From the NCBI RefSeq assembly GCF_003285005.1, contig NZ_QMFA01000015.1:62001-126000 (forward strand): a stretch of DNA of 64,000 bases, given 5' to 3'. Each line of letters starts with the position of its first letter. Within the stretch, counting starts at the first letter, position 1. Shown here in pieces: positions 16,580-25,728 of this stretch. The notes under the pieces are model-generated. The model searched no databases. It was not told the DNA's origin and saw nothing but the letters and a program-made list of their open reading frames with translations. The position numbers were made by a program, and so were the translations under genes. This DNA is from Paenibacillus sp. YN15. Lineage in GTDB: Bacteria; Bacillota; Bacilli; Paenibacillales; NBRC-103111.

Positions 16580-18160
16580 GTGTCCATTTTGTATAAAAAG
16601 TTGAAAATCGGTCTCAGTATGATTCTCTCCCTATCCGTGTTGTCTGCCTGTTCCGGCAACGGTGGCGGCAGCGAACCTAGCGGGTCCGCGGCTTCCCCTG
16701 CCAACGGCAAAGCCTCTCCCGCAGCGGAAAAAAAGCTGAAGATCCGGGCGATGAATATCCTCTACGGCACAGCACCGCCGGAGAACGGCTCCGGGAAAAA
16801 AGCGCTGGAGGAACGCTACAACATCGAATATGAATATATTCCTGTAGCGGCCGCAGAGTACAACAACAAGCTGGGGGTAACGCTGGCATCGGGCGATATT
16901 CCGGATACGCTCTTGTTTCCCGGCCTGGATAATATCTACTTCAACGCCATTGACAACAACCAATTTATTCCTTTGGAAAAATACCTGGAGGATACCAAGG
17001 AATATCCCAATTTCGCCAAAATACCGGAGGATCTCAAAAAGGTGTTAACTTACAATGGCCATATCTACGGCATTCCCCGGTTGAGAGGGGTACCCGGCCA
17101 TACCATTGTGATGCGCAAGGATTGGCTGGATAAGCTGGGGCTCTCTGTTCCGACCACGTATGACGAACTGTATACAGTGCTGAAGGCATTCAGGGAGAAG
17201 GACCCTGACGGCAACGGCAAGACGGATACCTATGGATTGGCGATGGGAATGGGCGACAACGGCTTAATCGGGGTAAACGCTGTTACCACGGGCATGCATG
17301 GCGGTTCCGGCGCTCCCAACACTTGGATCGAGGACGGCAAGGGGGGAATTATCCCCTTGGAATTTGCCCCGAAGGCAAAGGAATCCTACAGCTTCTATGC
17401 CAAGCTGTACAAGGAAGGCATCATCGCCAAGGATTTCGCCATCAAGAAGGATCAGCAGGTGGAGGATGACTTCATCCTGGGAAAAGCCGCGGCCAACGGC
17501 AGCAGCACCTATACGTTCTACTCCACTTCACGTTATGAAAAGGCAAGAGCGGTTGATCCCAAATTCGAACTGGTTGCCTTGCCTCCGCTGAAGAATGCAG
17601 ACGGCACACAGGGTTATTTGAAGTTCCCCGGGTACTTCGGCGTGTTCACCATCTCCACCGAAGCAGGCAAGGATGAGGCGAAGGTGAAAAGGATTCTGAA
17701 GATGCTTGACGATATGATCGGTGATGAAGGAGCAACGTTTATGCGTTGGGGGATTGAGGGAACTCACCATAAAACTGAGAATGGAGTAAAAACTCTCACC
17801 GACCTGGGCAAGGCCGAGGGACCAAGCGGCTATGGACTTACCAATCCTCCGGCAGCGGGGGAATGGATATACGGGGGTACGGATACGGAGGAAACCCGGA
17901 AGATGCGGGATACTTCCTTTAAAGTGGCGATGGAAGGCTCTCCTTTTCTGAACCCGATTGAAGGTCTCTACTCGAAAACCATGGCCGAAAAGGGTGCGGA
18001 CCTAAACAAGTTTGTTGCCGACAGAATCGCCAAGATCATCATGGGCGAAGCACCCGTGGACAGCATCGACAAATTATTCGAGGAGTGGAAGGCGCGGGGA
18101 GGCAGCCAGGTGATGGAGGAATATACCACGGCCTGGAAGGCCAGAAAAGCCGGGAAATAA
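16580..18160 (+). CDS. LplA-like extracellular solute-binding lipoprotein
   Basis: A 526-residue lipoprotein. The signal peptide ends in the lipobox LSAC (cysteine at about residue 24) followed by a Gly/Ser-rich linker. The mature part is a large family-1-type binding protein (about 500 residues, as in LplA), including YNIEYEYIPVAAAEYNNKLGVTLASGDIPD and DKLGLSVPTTYDELYTVLKAF. It contains a DPDGNGKTDTYG segment, a calcium-binding-like loop common in this family. GTG 16580 opens the frame; TTG 16589, with GGGTG upstream, is the alternative. It provides substrate to the flanking permeases. Confidence 0.92.
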   Translation: MSILYKKLKIGLSMILSLSVLSACSGNGGGSEPSGSAASPANGKASPAAEKKLKIRAMNILYGTAPPENGSGKKALEERYNIEYEYIPVAAAEYNNKLGVTLASGDIPDTLLFPGLDNIYFNAIDNNQFIPLEKYLEDTKEYPNFAKIPEDLKKVLTYNGHIYGIPRLRGVPGHTIVMRKDWLDKLGLSVPTTYDELYTVLKAFREKDPDGNGKTDTYGLAMGMGDNGLIGVNAVTTGMHGGSGAPNTWIEDGKGGIIPLEFAPKAKESYSFYAKLYKEGIIAKDFAIKKDQQVEDDFILGKAAANGSSTYTFYSTSRYEKARAVDPKFELVALPPLKNADGTQGYLKFPGYFGVFTISTEAGKDEAKVKRILKMLDDMIGDEGATFMRWGIEGTHHKTENGVKTLTDLGKAEGPSGYGLTNPPAAGEWIYGGTDTEETRKMRDTSFKVAMEGSPFLNPIEGLYSKTMAEKGADLNKFVADRIAKIIMGEAPVDSIDKLFEEWKARGGSQVMEEYTTAWKARKAGK

Positions 18161-18246
18161 GCGAAAGTACGGGGAAAACGGCAGCGGTGGCCGTGCTTTA
18201 TGTGTCGGCTCCGCCTGCCGCAGCCCGGGAAGGTAAGGTGGCAGAG

Positions 18247-19119
18247 ATGTCTCAATCCAGAAGATTTGATCTTTTTTTTAACAGCTTCAATTATCTTGTG
18301 TTAGGATTGATTTCGCTCTTGACGCTGCTTCCCTTTGTCAATGTGGTTGCCCAATCCCTGGCAAGCACGGAGGAAGTGGTGTCGGGAAGGCTGATTTTTT
18401 GGCCCAGGACCTTTGATTTATCCTCGTACAGTTATATATTTAATACGGGGATTTTTTTCACCTCATTGAAAAACACAATATGGATTACAGTGGTGGGAAC
18501 GATGGTGAATATGATCGTGACCTCGCTTACAGCATATGTGTGCTCCAGAGGGAATTTCAGCGGCAGAAGACTGGTGCTCCTGATGATTCTGTTCACCATG
18601 CTGTTCTCCGGCGGCATGATTCCCACCTTCCTGGTGGTCAAAGCAACGGGGCTAATGAACTCCTTGTGGGCGCTGGTGATTCCCTCTGCCGCCTCCGCCT
18701 TCAACATTCTGGTGATGCGGGAGTTTTTCGAGTCCATCCATGAAAGCATCATTGAATCGGCCACCATCGACGGCTGCAATGACTTCGGCATCTTCGTGCG
18801 GATTGTACTGCCTCTATCCCTGCCTGCGCTGGCGACCTTTACCCTGTTCTACGCCGTGGGCAACTGGAACCAGTATTTTTCCGCCATTCTGTACTTGAAC
18901 AGATCGGGCTTGTGGCCCTTGCAGATTCTGCTGCGCCAGGTGGTGCTGGTGGGACAGTCGGATATCTACTCGACCATGGCCAATGACGAGGTGATTCCCC
19001 AGCCGGTGACCATCCAGATGGCTACCGTGGTATTGGCCTCCCTGCCTATTGTCATTTTGTACCCTTTTCTGCAAAAATACTTTGTGAAGGGTCTAACCCT
19101 GGGTTCAGTGAAAGGGTAG
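18247..19119 (+). CDS. ABC transporter permease, LplC-like
   Basis: A 290-residue permease with six helices. It has the family start RRFDLFFNSFNYLVLGLISLLTLLPF, GGMIPTFLVVKATGLMNSLWALVIP, and the EAA-like loop ESATIDGCNDFGIFVRIVLPLSLP. It ends with KYFVKGLTLGSVKG, the standard LplC terminus. ATG 18247 follows AAGGTGGCAGAG; the frame extends upstream into the lipoprotein gene but without a proper start. It completes the pore with the product of 15601. Confidence 0.92.
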   Translation: MSQSRRFDLFFNSFNYLVLGLISLLTLLPFVNVVAQSLASTEEVVSGRLIFWPRTFDLSSYSYIFNTGIFFTSLKNTIWITVVGTMVNMIVTSLTAYVCSRGNFSGRRLVLLMILFTMLFSGGMIPTFLVVKATGLMNSLWALVIPSAASAFNILVMREFFESIHESIIESATIDGCNDFGIFVRIVLPLSLPALATFTLFYAVGNWNQYFSAILYLNRSGLWPLQILLRQVVLVGQSDIYSTMANDEVIPQPVTIQMATVVLASLPIVILYPFLQKYFVKGLTLGSVKG

Positions 19120-19148
19120 GGATAACGACTTCAGAAGGAGTGGAAGAA

Positions 19149-21059
19149 GTGAAGCAATTGTTGGCAAGCCGATTGGATAGGTTGTCTGAGGAAGCGAAGA
19201 AGGCTCTTATGGGCCGCTTCGCTCCTTTTCCGCGAGCCGGGGAGCGGGAGGCCTGGGAGAAGCTTTCTCCCGAGCTTAAGGGGGAATGGATCAGGGAGGC
19301 CAATACGCTGCTTGGCCTTGTATGGGCGCCTCTGCCGGCTGCCGCTTGGCTGAAATTCAACCGGGAGGGCAACCGGACTGATTTTGAAACCATGTATTTC
19401 CGGCGGCGGGGGGCTGTGGCCTGTTTGGCGCTGGCGGAGTGTATGGAGGGTCAGGGACGGTTTCTGGAAGAACTGGCGAATGGGGTATGGGCTGTCTGCG
19501 AGGAAAGCTCATGGTGTGTTCCCGCCCATCTGTATTTGTCCCCGAAGCAGGGAGAGGCGGGTCTTCCCGATCCCGACGAGCCGCTGGTCGATCTTTTTGC
19601 CGCAGATACGGGAGCGCTGCTGGCTTGGGTGGTTTATCTGCTTCGGGATCAGCTGAACGGGATCAGCCCGGTTATTGTTGACAGAATCAAGCGCGAGGTA
19701 AACCGCAGGATTCTGACGCCGTATCTGTCCAGGGATGATTTCTGGTGGATGGGCTTTGGCGGGCGGGAGCCGAATAATTGGAATCCCTGGTGCAATTCCA
19801 ACTGCCTGGCGGCGGCTTTGCTGCTGGAGGAGGAGCCGGAGCGGCGGCTGGAGCTGATCGGGAAGGCCGTTGTTACTCTGGACCGGTATGTGGAGGTGCA
19901 ATATGAGGATGGAGGCTGCGATGAAGGCGTCCAATACTGGGGAGTTGCGGCCGGAAGTCTTTTTGACTGTCTGGAGCTTCTGTTTGCCGCCACTGCCGGG
20001 GAATTATCGGTGTATGACCAGCCGCTCATCGCAAAGCTGGGGCAGTATGTTACGAAGATGTTTATTGACGGGAACAGGTTCGTCAACTTTGCCGACGGCG
20101 CTGCCAAGGTGAACATGGATTTCTCGCTTGTCTATCGGTATGGCCGCCGGATCGGCGATGCAGCCTTGGCGGCCTTGGGCCTGTGCGGACTGGAAAGCCA
20201 GCCTTTACGCAGGATCAGTGCGGGCGGCAGCCAATTGAGGATTCCTCTCTTCCGGGAGCTGGCGGCCATATTCCCCGAAGAAAATCCGGAGGCGCCGGAT
20301 GCGGGGGAAAAGCAGCAGATGTATCTCCGGGAATCCTGGCTTCCCGCGCTTCAGGTGCTCACGGCCAGAGAGCAGGGGGGAAGCGCGGATGGCCTGCATC
20401 TGGCCATAAAGGGCGGACATAATGATGAAAGCCACAACCATAACGATATCGGCCACATTTCCGTTGCTCTGGACGGAATGCCCATTTTGGCCGATGCGGG
20501 CGTGGGAACGTACACGGCCCAAACCTTTAGCCCAAGCCGGTATGAAATCTGGACGATGCAGTCGGGCTATCATAATGTGCCGGTTGTGAACGGAACAGAG
20601 CAGCAGGCGGGCAGGCAGTACAAGGCCGATGTGCTGGATTGCTTTTGCGGTGAAGACGGGGCTTTTGTGGAGCTGGAGCTGGCCCGGGCTTATCCGGCGC
20701 AAGCGGAAATCATCTCCTGGCGGCGCAGGGCAGCCCTTCGCCGCGGAGCGGTCGCCTGCATCGAGCTGACGGATGACTATGAGCTGAAGCAGGTTGCCGG
20801 TCCGGTATTATGGACCTTTATCTGCACCGCTCCGCCGCAGCTTGCACCCGGCCAAATCCGGCTGCGTCATCCGGAGCTGGGCAGAAGCCTGCTGGTTGCT
20901 TATGATGCTTCCCTTCTCGAGGCCTCATCCGATGTCATTCTGCTGGATGATCCCAAGCTGAATAACGTATGGGGACCGAAGCTTTACCGGCTGACGCTGG
21001 CTAATCGTACAAACGAACGGATTGGGCGGGTATCCTTCCGGATAACCGTTGAAGAATAA
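19149..21059 (+). CDS. Heparinase II/III family polysaccharide lyase-like protein
   Basis: A 636-residue protein. The N-terminal half is an alpha-toroid (many helices, WWMGFGGREPNNWNPWCNSN near residue 200, and EDGGCDEGVQYWGVAAGS). The C-terminal half is the heparinase II/III beta-sandwich with DESHNHNDIGHISVALDGMP, whose histidines line the active site. These lyases cleave uronic-acid-containing glycans by elimination. No signal peptide is seen, so it likely acts on oligosaccharides imported by the LplBAC-type system just upstream. GTG 19149 lies eight bases after AGAAGGAG; GTG 19140 would overlap the ribosome site. Confidence 0.87.
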   Translation: MKQLLASRLDRLSEEAKKALMGRFAPFPRAGEREAWEKLSPELKGEWIREANTLLGLVWAPLPAAAWLKFNREGNRTDFETMYFRRRGAVACLALAECMEGQGRFLEELANGVWAVCEESSWCVPAHLYLSPKQGEAGLPDPDEPLVDLFAADTGALLAWVVYLLRDQLNGISPVIVDRIKREVNRRILTPYLSRDDFWWMGFGGREPNNWNPWCNSNCLAAALLLEEEPERRLELIGKAVVTLDRYVEVQYEDGGCDEGVQYWGVAAGSLFDCLELLFAATAGELSVYDQPLIAKLGQYVTKMFIDGNRFVNFADGAAKVNMDFSLVYRYGRRIGDAALAALGLCGLESQPLRRISAGGSQLRIPLFRELAAIFPEENPEAPDAGEKQQMYLRESWLPALQVLTAREQGGSADGLHLAIKGGHNDESHNHNDIGHISVALDGMPILADAGVGTYTAQTFSPSRYEIWTMQSGYHNVPVVNGTEQQAGRQYKADVLDCFCGEDGAFVELELARAYPAQAEIISWRRRAALRRGAVACIELTDDYELKQVAGPVLWTFICTAPPQLAPGQIRLRHPELGRSLLVAYDASLLEASSDVILLDDPKLNNVWGPKLYRLTLANRTNERIGRVSFRITVEE

Positions 21060-21095
21060 AAATCCGCTCGGGCCGGAATGGACCAAAGCGGATTT
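21060..21095. terminator. Bidirectional terminator-like hairpin
   Basis: AAATCCGCT (21060-21068) pairs with AGCGGATTT (21087-21095) between two convergent genes. The T-run is short on both strands. Confidence 0.55.
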
Positions 21096-21111
21096 CGTGT
21101 CAGGCAGGCGG

Positions 21112-22401
21112 CTATTGCTTGGACGGGCTTTGCACAGAGGCATAATATTCGGCGAAAATATCGGCGAAAGCCGCCGCCGTCCGTTTGTTTTCCTCCAAGG
21201 TATTATTGACGCCCCCAAATTCCAGAAGCAAGCTGTGGGGCGAAAGAGACTGATTGTATTCCCCGTTCCCCTGATGCGCGTTCTTGACCAGAACGCCCCG
21301 GGAAAGACCGGGGTATTTTTTTTCCAGCAGCTGGTTCAGCTCTTCGGCGAAAGCGGCATTGTCCGCATAGTTGGGATTGCCCGTGCCGATAACGAACATG
21401 ATCCGGGCATAGGTTTTGCCGTTGATGGTGGCCGTGGTCTGGCTGTACGGCACATCCGCGTCCCTGTGGATGTCGAAGAAGTAGGACAGGGAGGGAGTTG
21501 TTTTTATGGCCTCCTGAATGGTCTTGCGCGACTCGGAGTAGGCTTGGGCATAAGAGAGATTTTTCAGAACCAGCCGCCCGGCAATGTCGTCATTGGCGGT
21601 GATGGCGGGGATTCCCTTCTGCTGGAGAATCTGCCCCAGCTCCAAGCCTACCAGGGTAATATTGGTTTTGGCGTCGTCCACCGAGGTGCCGGATTTGTTG
21701 GCGGCTACACTCTTCCAGGATTCACGGTTGTGGGTGTGGTAGATGTAAACCTGGCTGTCTGCACTCTGGCTTGCGCTGCCGGACAAGGTTGTGGACGTTA
21801 CCACCCATCCGGCAATGTAGGCGGGTTTTCCGTCGGCCAGGGCCACCTTGTACCAGGCTCCTTCGGTGCCGATGGCGGTATAGGTTTGGCCGGGCTGGGC
21901 TTTTGCCAGGATGGCGCCCTCCAGGCTCGGCTCCGCCCTGACATTGGTGACATCGATAATGTTCAGGATGATGCGGGACTGCTGCTCCGGCTGCTCCTGA
22001 GCGATGGCCGGGCTCTCCTCCGGCTGGCTTTCGGCAGTCTCCACCACCCAACTGGCTATGTATGCCGTTTTATCCTCGGCCAATAAAACCTGATGCCAGT
22101 CGCCCTCCGGCTTTGCCACAGTTTTCAGAATGGCGTAGGTTTGCCCTGGCTGGGCCTTCTTCAGCACAGCCGCCTCCAGGCTGGGGCTTTGGCGTATATT
22201 GGTGACGTCGGTGATCCGGACCAGCCGTTGGGGAGCGGCGGAGGCTTCAGCGGCCGTTCCGGATATGTCCCCGGATGAAGCCGAAGCAGCGGAAGGCATC
22301 CGGACAGCGCCTGCGGCGGCTGCCCACTGGGAGCCGTACAATGATCCGCACAATAGTCCGGCAACGACAATTCCACACAGAAAATGATGCCGCAATCGCA
22401 A
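21112..22401 (-). CDS. SpoIIP-like cell-wall hydrolase with two SH3 domains
   Basis: A 429-residue exported protein. The N-terminus is a signal peptide (LRHHFLCGIVVAGLLCGSLYGSQWAAAA). Two bacterial SH3 domains follow (VTNIRQSPSLEAAVLKKAQP and VTNVRAEPSLEGAILAKAQP). The C-terminal half is the SpoIIP-type amidase/endopeptidase domain: YIYHTHNRESW, FFDIHRDADV and the end SLLLEFGGVNNTLEE supply the metal-ligand histidines and glutamate. SpoIIP degrades septal peptidoglycan during engulfment; this SH3-bearing form may be a paralogue. TTG 22401 lies nine bases after GAGAGGGG; the frame opens further upstream without a signal. It interrupts a carbohydrate cluster on the opposite strand. Confidence 0.82.
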   Translation of the reverse strand: MRLRHHFLCGIVVAGLLCGSLYGSQWAAAAGAVRMPSAASASSGDISGTAAEASAAPQRLVRITDVTNIRQSPSLEAAVLKKAQPGQTYAILKTVAKPEGDWHQVLLAEDKTAYIASWVVETAESQPEESPAIAQEQPEQQSRIILNIIDVTNVRAEPSLEGAILAKAQPGQTYTAIGTEGAWYKVALADGKPAYIAGWVVTSTTLSGSASQSADSQVYIYHTHNRESWKSVAANKSGTSVDDAKTNITLVGLELGQILQQKGIPAITANDDIAGRLVLKNLSYAQAYSESRKTIQEAIKTTPSLSYFFDIHRDADVPYSQTTATINGKTYARIMFVIGTGNPNYADNAAFAEELNQLLEKKYPGLSRGVLVKNAHQGNGEYNQSLSPHSLLLEFGGVNNTLEENKRTAAAFADIFAEYYASVQSPSKQ

Positions 22402-22600
22402 GAGTCGAGTCCCCTCTCTGATAAATGTATGTATGAGAACACAATTCGACGGCGTGCGCGGTATTCCTGCTTGCAACGGGATAATGGGCGCGTCGGAGGC
22501 CGAGAAACGGGACATCATTCCGGAAATAAAGCTTTACCCTTCATTGGGAGAAGCGGTAAACTGTATATCAGATTGAGCCATGGGAAGGGAGCCAGATTAT

Positions 22601-23284
22601 ATGAGCAGAAACATAACCATTTTCATTGCCGGGGATTCTACCGCAGCCACCAAGCAGCCGGACAAAAAACCGGAAACAGGCTGGGGGGAGCGGCTGCCGG
22701 ATTTTTTTACGGATCAGGTGGAGGTCGACAATAGGGCCATAAATGGCCGCAGCTCCAAAAGCTTCATTAACGAGGGACGTCTTCAGCAGGTCGCCGAGGC
22801 CATCCGGGAAGGCGATTATTTGTTTGTCCAATTCGGGCACAATGACGAGAAGCCCAATGAGGATTTGCATACGGAGCCGGATACCACCTACAAGTCCTAT
22901 TTGACCCAATACATCGAGGTGGCCAGAAAGGCCGGAGCCTATCCGGTGCTGCTTAATTCCATTCACAGAAGGGCTTTTGACGAAGAGGGGCGCATCAAGG
23001 ACAGCCACGGAAGCTATCCTCCTGCAGTACGGGAGCTGGCCGCCGAGCTTTCGGTGCCTTTTATCGATATGACGGAGCGGAGCCGGGGGCTTCTGGAGAA
23101 GACGGGAGCGGAGCCAAGCAAGGACTTCTTCCTGTGGTTAAAACCGGGCGAAACCCCCAATTACCCGAACGGCCTGGAAGACAATACCCACTTCTCGGAA
23201 CAGGGAGCCAAGGAGATGGCACGATTGGTCGTCGAAGGAATAAAGGAGCTTCAATTGCAGCCCTTGGCAAGCTTGGTGAAATAA
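22601..23284 (+). CDS. SGNH esterase, rhamnogalacturonan acetylesterase-like (RhgT/YesY type)
   Basis: A 227-residue SGNH-hydrolase. Block I IFIAGDSTAATKQP (nucleophile serine), block II glycine-containing NGRSSKSFI, block III FVQFGHNDEKP with the conserved asparagine, and block V DNTHFSEQGA with aspartate and histidine are all present. The spacing and length match B. subtilis RhgT/YesY, which deacetylates rhamnogalacturonan. No signal peptide is seen, implying action on imported fragments. ATG 22601 is preceded by GGGAAGGGAG. Together with the lyase and transporter it suggests use of an acidic, acetylated plant polysaccharide. Confidence 0.88.
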   Translation: MSRNITIFIAGDSTAATKQPDKKPETGWGERLPDFFTDQVEVDNRAINGRSSKSFINEGRLQQVAEAIREGDYLFVQFGHNDEKPNEDLHTEPDTTYKSYLTQYIEVARKAGAYPVLLNSIHRRAFDEEGRIKDSHGSYPPAVRELAAELSVPFIDMTERSRGLLEKTGAEPSKDFFLWLKPGETPNYPNGLEDNTHFSEQGAKEMARLVVEGIKELQLQPLASLVK

Positions 23285-23297
23285 CGGTATAGAGTAG

Positions 23298-23319
23298 CCC
23301 CGCTCCCGGCGGGGTTTTT
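23298..23319 (+). terminator. Rho-independent terminator
   Basis: CCCCGC pairs with GCGGGG around a 5-base loop, followed by five Ts. Confidence 0.85.
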
Positions 23320-23362
23320 GGGTGTTGGAGAGTGTCAGAAAAAATTAGAGAGGAACCAAAAC

Positions 23363-23929
23363 ATGGACAATCCCTTTGACTGCATTACGGAGTTTATGTT
23401 TTTTGAAACCGGGCTTGAACCTGCGGATGTGATTCTGATTCCTGGCGGAAGTCATCCTCAGCCCATGGAAAAGGCGGCCGAATTATACCATCAGGGAATG
23501 GCTCCGTACATTTTGCCGTCAGGCGGCCCAACCAAAAACGTTTTATCTACGGAATGGGAATTCCTCCGGGAGGTGGGGATCGCTCTCGGTGTCCCCGAAG
23601 AAGCCATCCTCAAGGAAGACCAGGCCACCAATACCTTCGAAAACTCCAGACTTTCCTGGAACGTTCTCCAACAGCACGGCATCCTTCCCCAAAAGGTAAT
23701 CTTGGTATGCAAATCCTACCATGCCCGGAGGTCCTTACTGACCTATCAGACCGTTTTCCCGCGGTCAACCAAGTTTATGGTATGTCCGGTGACGGACAAA
23801 ACAGGCATAACCAAAAACAACTGGTATTTGGAGGAGCAAACAATCAAAAAGGTCATGAGCGAATTGACCAAGGTGGGCCAATATTTTGCGCACCATATTC
23901 CCAATTGGGTTCAATCCAACGCTCTATAG
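23363..23929 (+). CDS. YdcF family protein (DUF218)
   Basis: A 188-residue YdcF/DUF218 protein. DVILIPGGSHPQPMEKAAELYHQG, YILPSGG and EDQATNTFENSRLSWNVL give the Rossmann-like core; the NT-x-EN block is the family mark. KVILVCKSYHARRSLLTYQTVFP is the second conserved region. Family members are associated with vancomycin sensitivity (SanA) or bind S-adenosylmethionine (YdcF), so function is open. There is no transmembrane helix, unlike SanA. The start is ATG 23363 after AGAGAGGAACC. Its last 19 bases overlap the end of the convergent acetyltransferase gene. Confidence 0.85.
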   Translation: MDNPFDCITEFMFFETGLEPADVILIPGGSHPQPMEKAAELYHQGMAPYILPSGGPTKNVLSTEWEFLREVGIALGVPEEAILKEDQATNTFENSRLSWNVLQQHGILPQKVILVCKSYHARRSLLTYQTVFPRSTKFMVCPVTDKTGITKNNWYLEEQTIKKVMSELTKVGQYFAHHIPNWVQSNAL

Positions 23930-24453
23930 TACATACGAAAGCCGCCGTTTTCCCCGTCATACACATAACCGTTTGCGGCGTAAAAGGAATTGAGGGTAGG
24001 GTTGTCCGCAATACAATCCAGCCTCATCCATTGTTTGCCGGGGAAGCGGATGCCGGAGGTGCACCAGTCCAGGATGGTCCGGCCCAATCCGGTGCGGGCA
24101 AATTTACGGTGAACAGCCAAACGGTGCAAATAGACGGCTCCATCGCCATCAAAGGCTTTGTCTCCCCACAGCTCCCGGTCCCATTGGCTTGGTTTGCTCA
24201 ACAGCATGACTATCCCGGCAATTTCCGGCCTCTGCTTAAAGACAAATACATCCCCACGCCGTATGGCGTCTATGGTGTTGTGGGAATCCTTGCCTTCCAG
24301 CAAGCCTGCCCATTGGGGTGAACCGCGGCTTTTCAGCCACTCTGCGATTCCGACCAACAGGGACATCACTTCTTCGGTATCCTCCGGTTGTGCGGCGGCC
24401 ACTTCAAACTCATCGAGGGTGGCGGATTGAATGATTGTATAGGGGTGTACCAT
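23911..24453 (-). CDS. GNAT family N-acetyltransferase
   Basis: A 180-residue acetyltransferase. It has the N-terminal AAQPEDTEEVMSLL strand-helix, DGDGAVYLHRLAVHRKFARTGLGRTILDW with the acetyl-CoA pyrophosphate loop (R-x-x-G-x-G/A form as RTGLGR), and the late RLDCIADNPTLNSFYAANGYVYDG. The start is ATG 24453 behind GGAGGG; the frame extends to 24513 without a signal. It follows the HD-GYP-like gene by 43 bases on the same strand and is probably co-transcribed. The acceptor is unknown. Confidence 0.9.
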   Translation of the reverse strand: MVHPYTIIQSATLDEFEVAAAQPEDTEEVMSLLVGIAEWLKSRGSPQWAGLLEGKDSHNTIDAIRRGDVFVFKQRPEIAGIVMLLSKPSQWDRELWGDKAFDGDGAVYLHRLAVHRKFARTGLGRTILDWCTSGIRFPGKQWMRLDCIADNPTLNSFYAANGYVYDGENGGFRMYYRALD

Positions 24454-24496
24454 TATTTCCCTCCAATATATAGCCTTCAAAAAGAAGGGGACTTTT

Positions 24497-25471
24497 TTAG
24501 CAGCTCTTGGCAATAATCAGGGTGGGATTGTCCGCCAATGACACTTCTGCCCCGGACGAGAGGTAGCGGATAACCGGGCGCTGCATGTGTTCGGCGATTT
24601 TGATCACAATGGCCTCCTGGCCGTCCTGCATACAAATTTTCGTGCCCGGCGGATAGGAAGGGACTGCGTTGACGAAGGCCCGCACAATATCCACACGGTA
24701 AGCGCTGTCGCTAAGCGTCATAATATGTTCCATTGCCATATGCGGGGGCATGTCCTTCGCGGAAATCAGCTCTTCGTACAGATTGCAGATGCCGCAGATT
24801 TGCGCATATTCGTGGAAGGTGTCTCCCGACAGTCTGCGGGGATAGCCGCTGCCGTCCATTTTTTCCCGGTGCTGAAACACAACATGGGCGGAGAGCAGGC
24901 TGAATTCGCGAATGCTCCGAATCAGATTAAACCCGACCTCCGGAAATTCGGCAGGATCTTTCACGATAACCGACCCGATGTTGTGCAGCAGGCAGCCTAC
25001 GGCCAAATCCCGCATCATGATCTCATTGTAGCCCAAATTCCGCGCCACTTGTAGAGCAAGCAGGGCAACATTCACTGAACGGGCGTAAGGCCGCAGCGGA
25101 TCGGGCAGCGTCTGCTCGGGAACCGGGAGCAGAACCGGATGATTGCGGATTTCCATCAGGAGCCGTCCAACGGCTGCCAGCAGGCTTTTGATGGGGAAGG
25201 GGACGCCTTTTAGGGGCGCGCTAAAGAACTCTTGGACCAAAGCAACCACATCCATCCATGTTGGCACGTCGATCATCTCTTCCAAGGTAATGCCGCGGCT
25301 CTCCGAATCCTCCACAACCAGTTGGCGTATGCCGATTTGCAGCAGCTTCTCCAAGTATTTGGGATGGATCACATGACGGGCTGCCAGCAGCACCCGGCGG
25401 TGATGATCGAAGATCGGCTTGGCCAGCTGCATGGTGTTGTGGTCATATTTGGATATATGGATTATTCTCAT
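24497..25471 (-). CDS. HD-GYP-like protein with degenerate metal site
   Basis: A 324-residue protein in the HD-GYP family. The N-terminus (MRIIHISKYDHNTMQLAKPI) starts a sensor-like region typical of HD-GYP proteins from Firmicutes, with the phosphodiesterase domain from about 140. The fold marks are visible, but key ligands differ. LLHDIGK is LLHNIGS here, and HHE before the DGSGYP loop reads HRE. The usual di- or tri-iron site for c-di-GMP hydrolysis is therefore incomplete. ATG 25471 follows AAGGAG at seven bases. It may bind a cyclic nucleotide without hydrolysing it. Confidence 0.85.
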   Translation of the reverse strand: MRIIHISKYDHNTMQLAKPIFDHHRRVLLAARHVIHPKYLEKLLQIGIRQLVVEDSESRGITLEEMIDVPTWMDVVALVQEFFSAPLKGVPFPIKSLLAAVGRLLMEIRNHPVLLPVPEQTLPDPLRPYARSVNVALLALQVARNLGYNEIMMRDLAVGCLLHNIGSVIVKDPAEFPEVGFNLIRSIREFSLLSAHVVFQHREKMDGSGYPRRLSGDTFHEYAQICGICNLYEELISAKDMPPHMAMEHIMTLSDSAYRVDIVRAFVNAVPSYPPGTKICMQDGQEAIVIKIAEHMQRPVIRYLSSGAEVSLADNPTLIIAKSC

Positions 25472-25728
25472 ACGGTAACTCCTTATACGGGGGCATTCAA
25501 AAGGTAAACATCCAATCAATACTATAACAAAAACCCCACACACAAGGCGAGGTTTTTTCATATCCCCAGAAAGTCCCAATTAAATGAGGCGGATAGTCCG
25601 GAAATGCGAGCCGGAATTAGATCATAAGTCATGATCATAAGAATGGTCTTTCCTTGTCCCAGTTGCATATGGAGTTCCGTATATTTTTGGAATAAACTAT
25701 GGGGAAAGCCTTTCTAAGGAGTGGAAGC

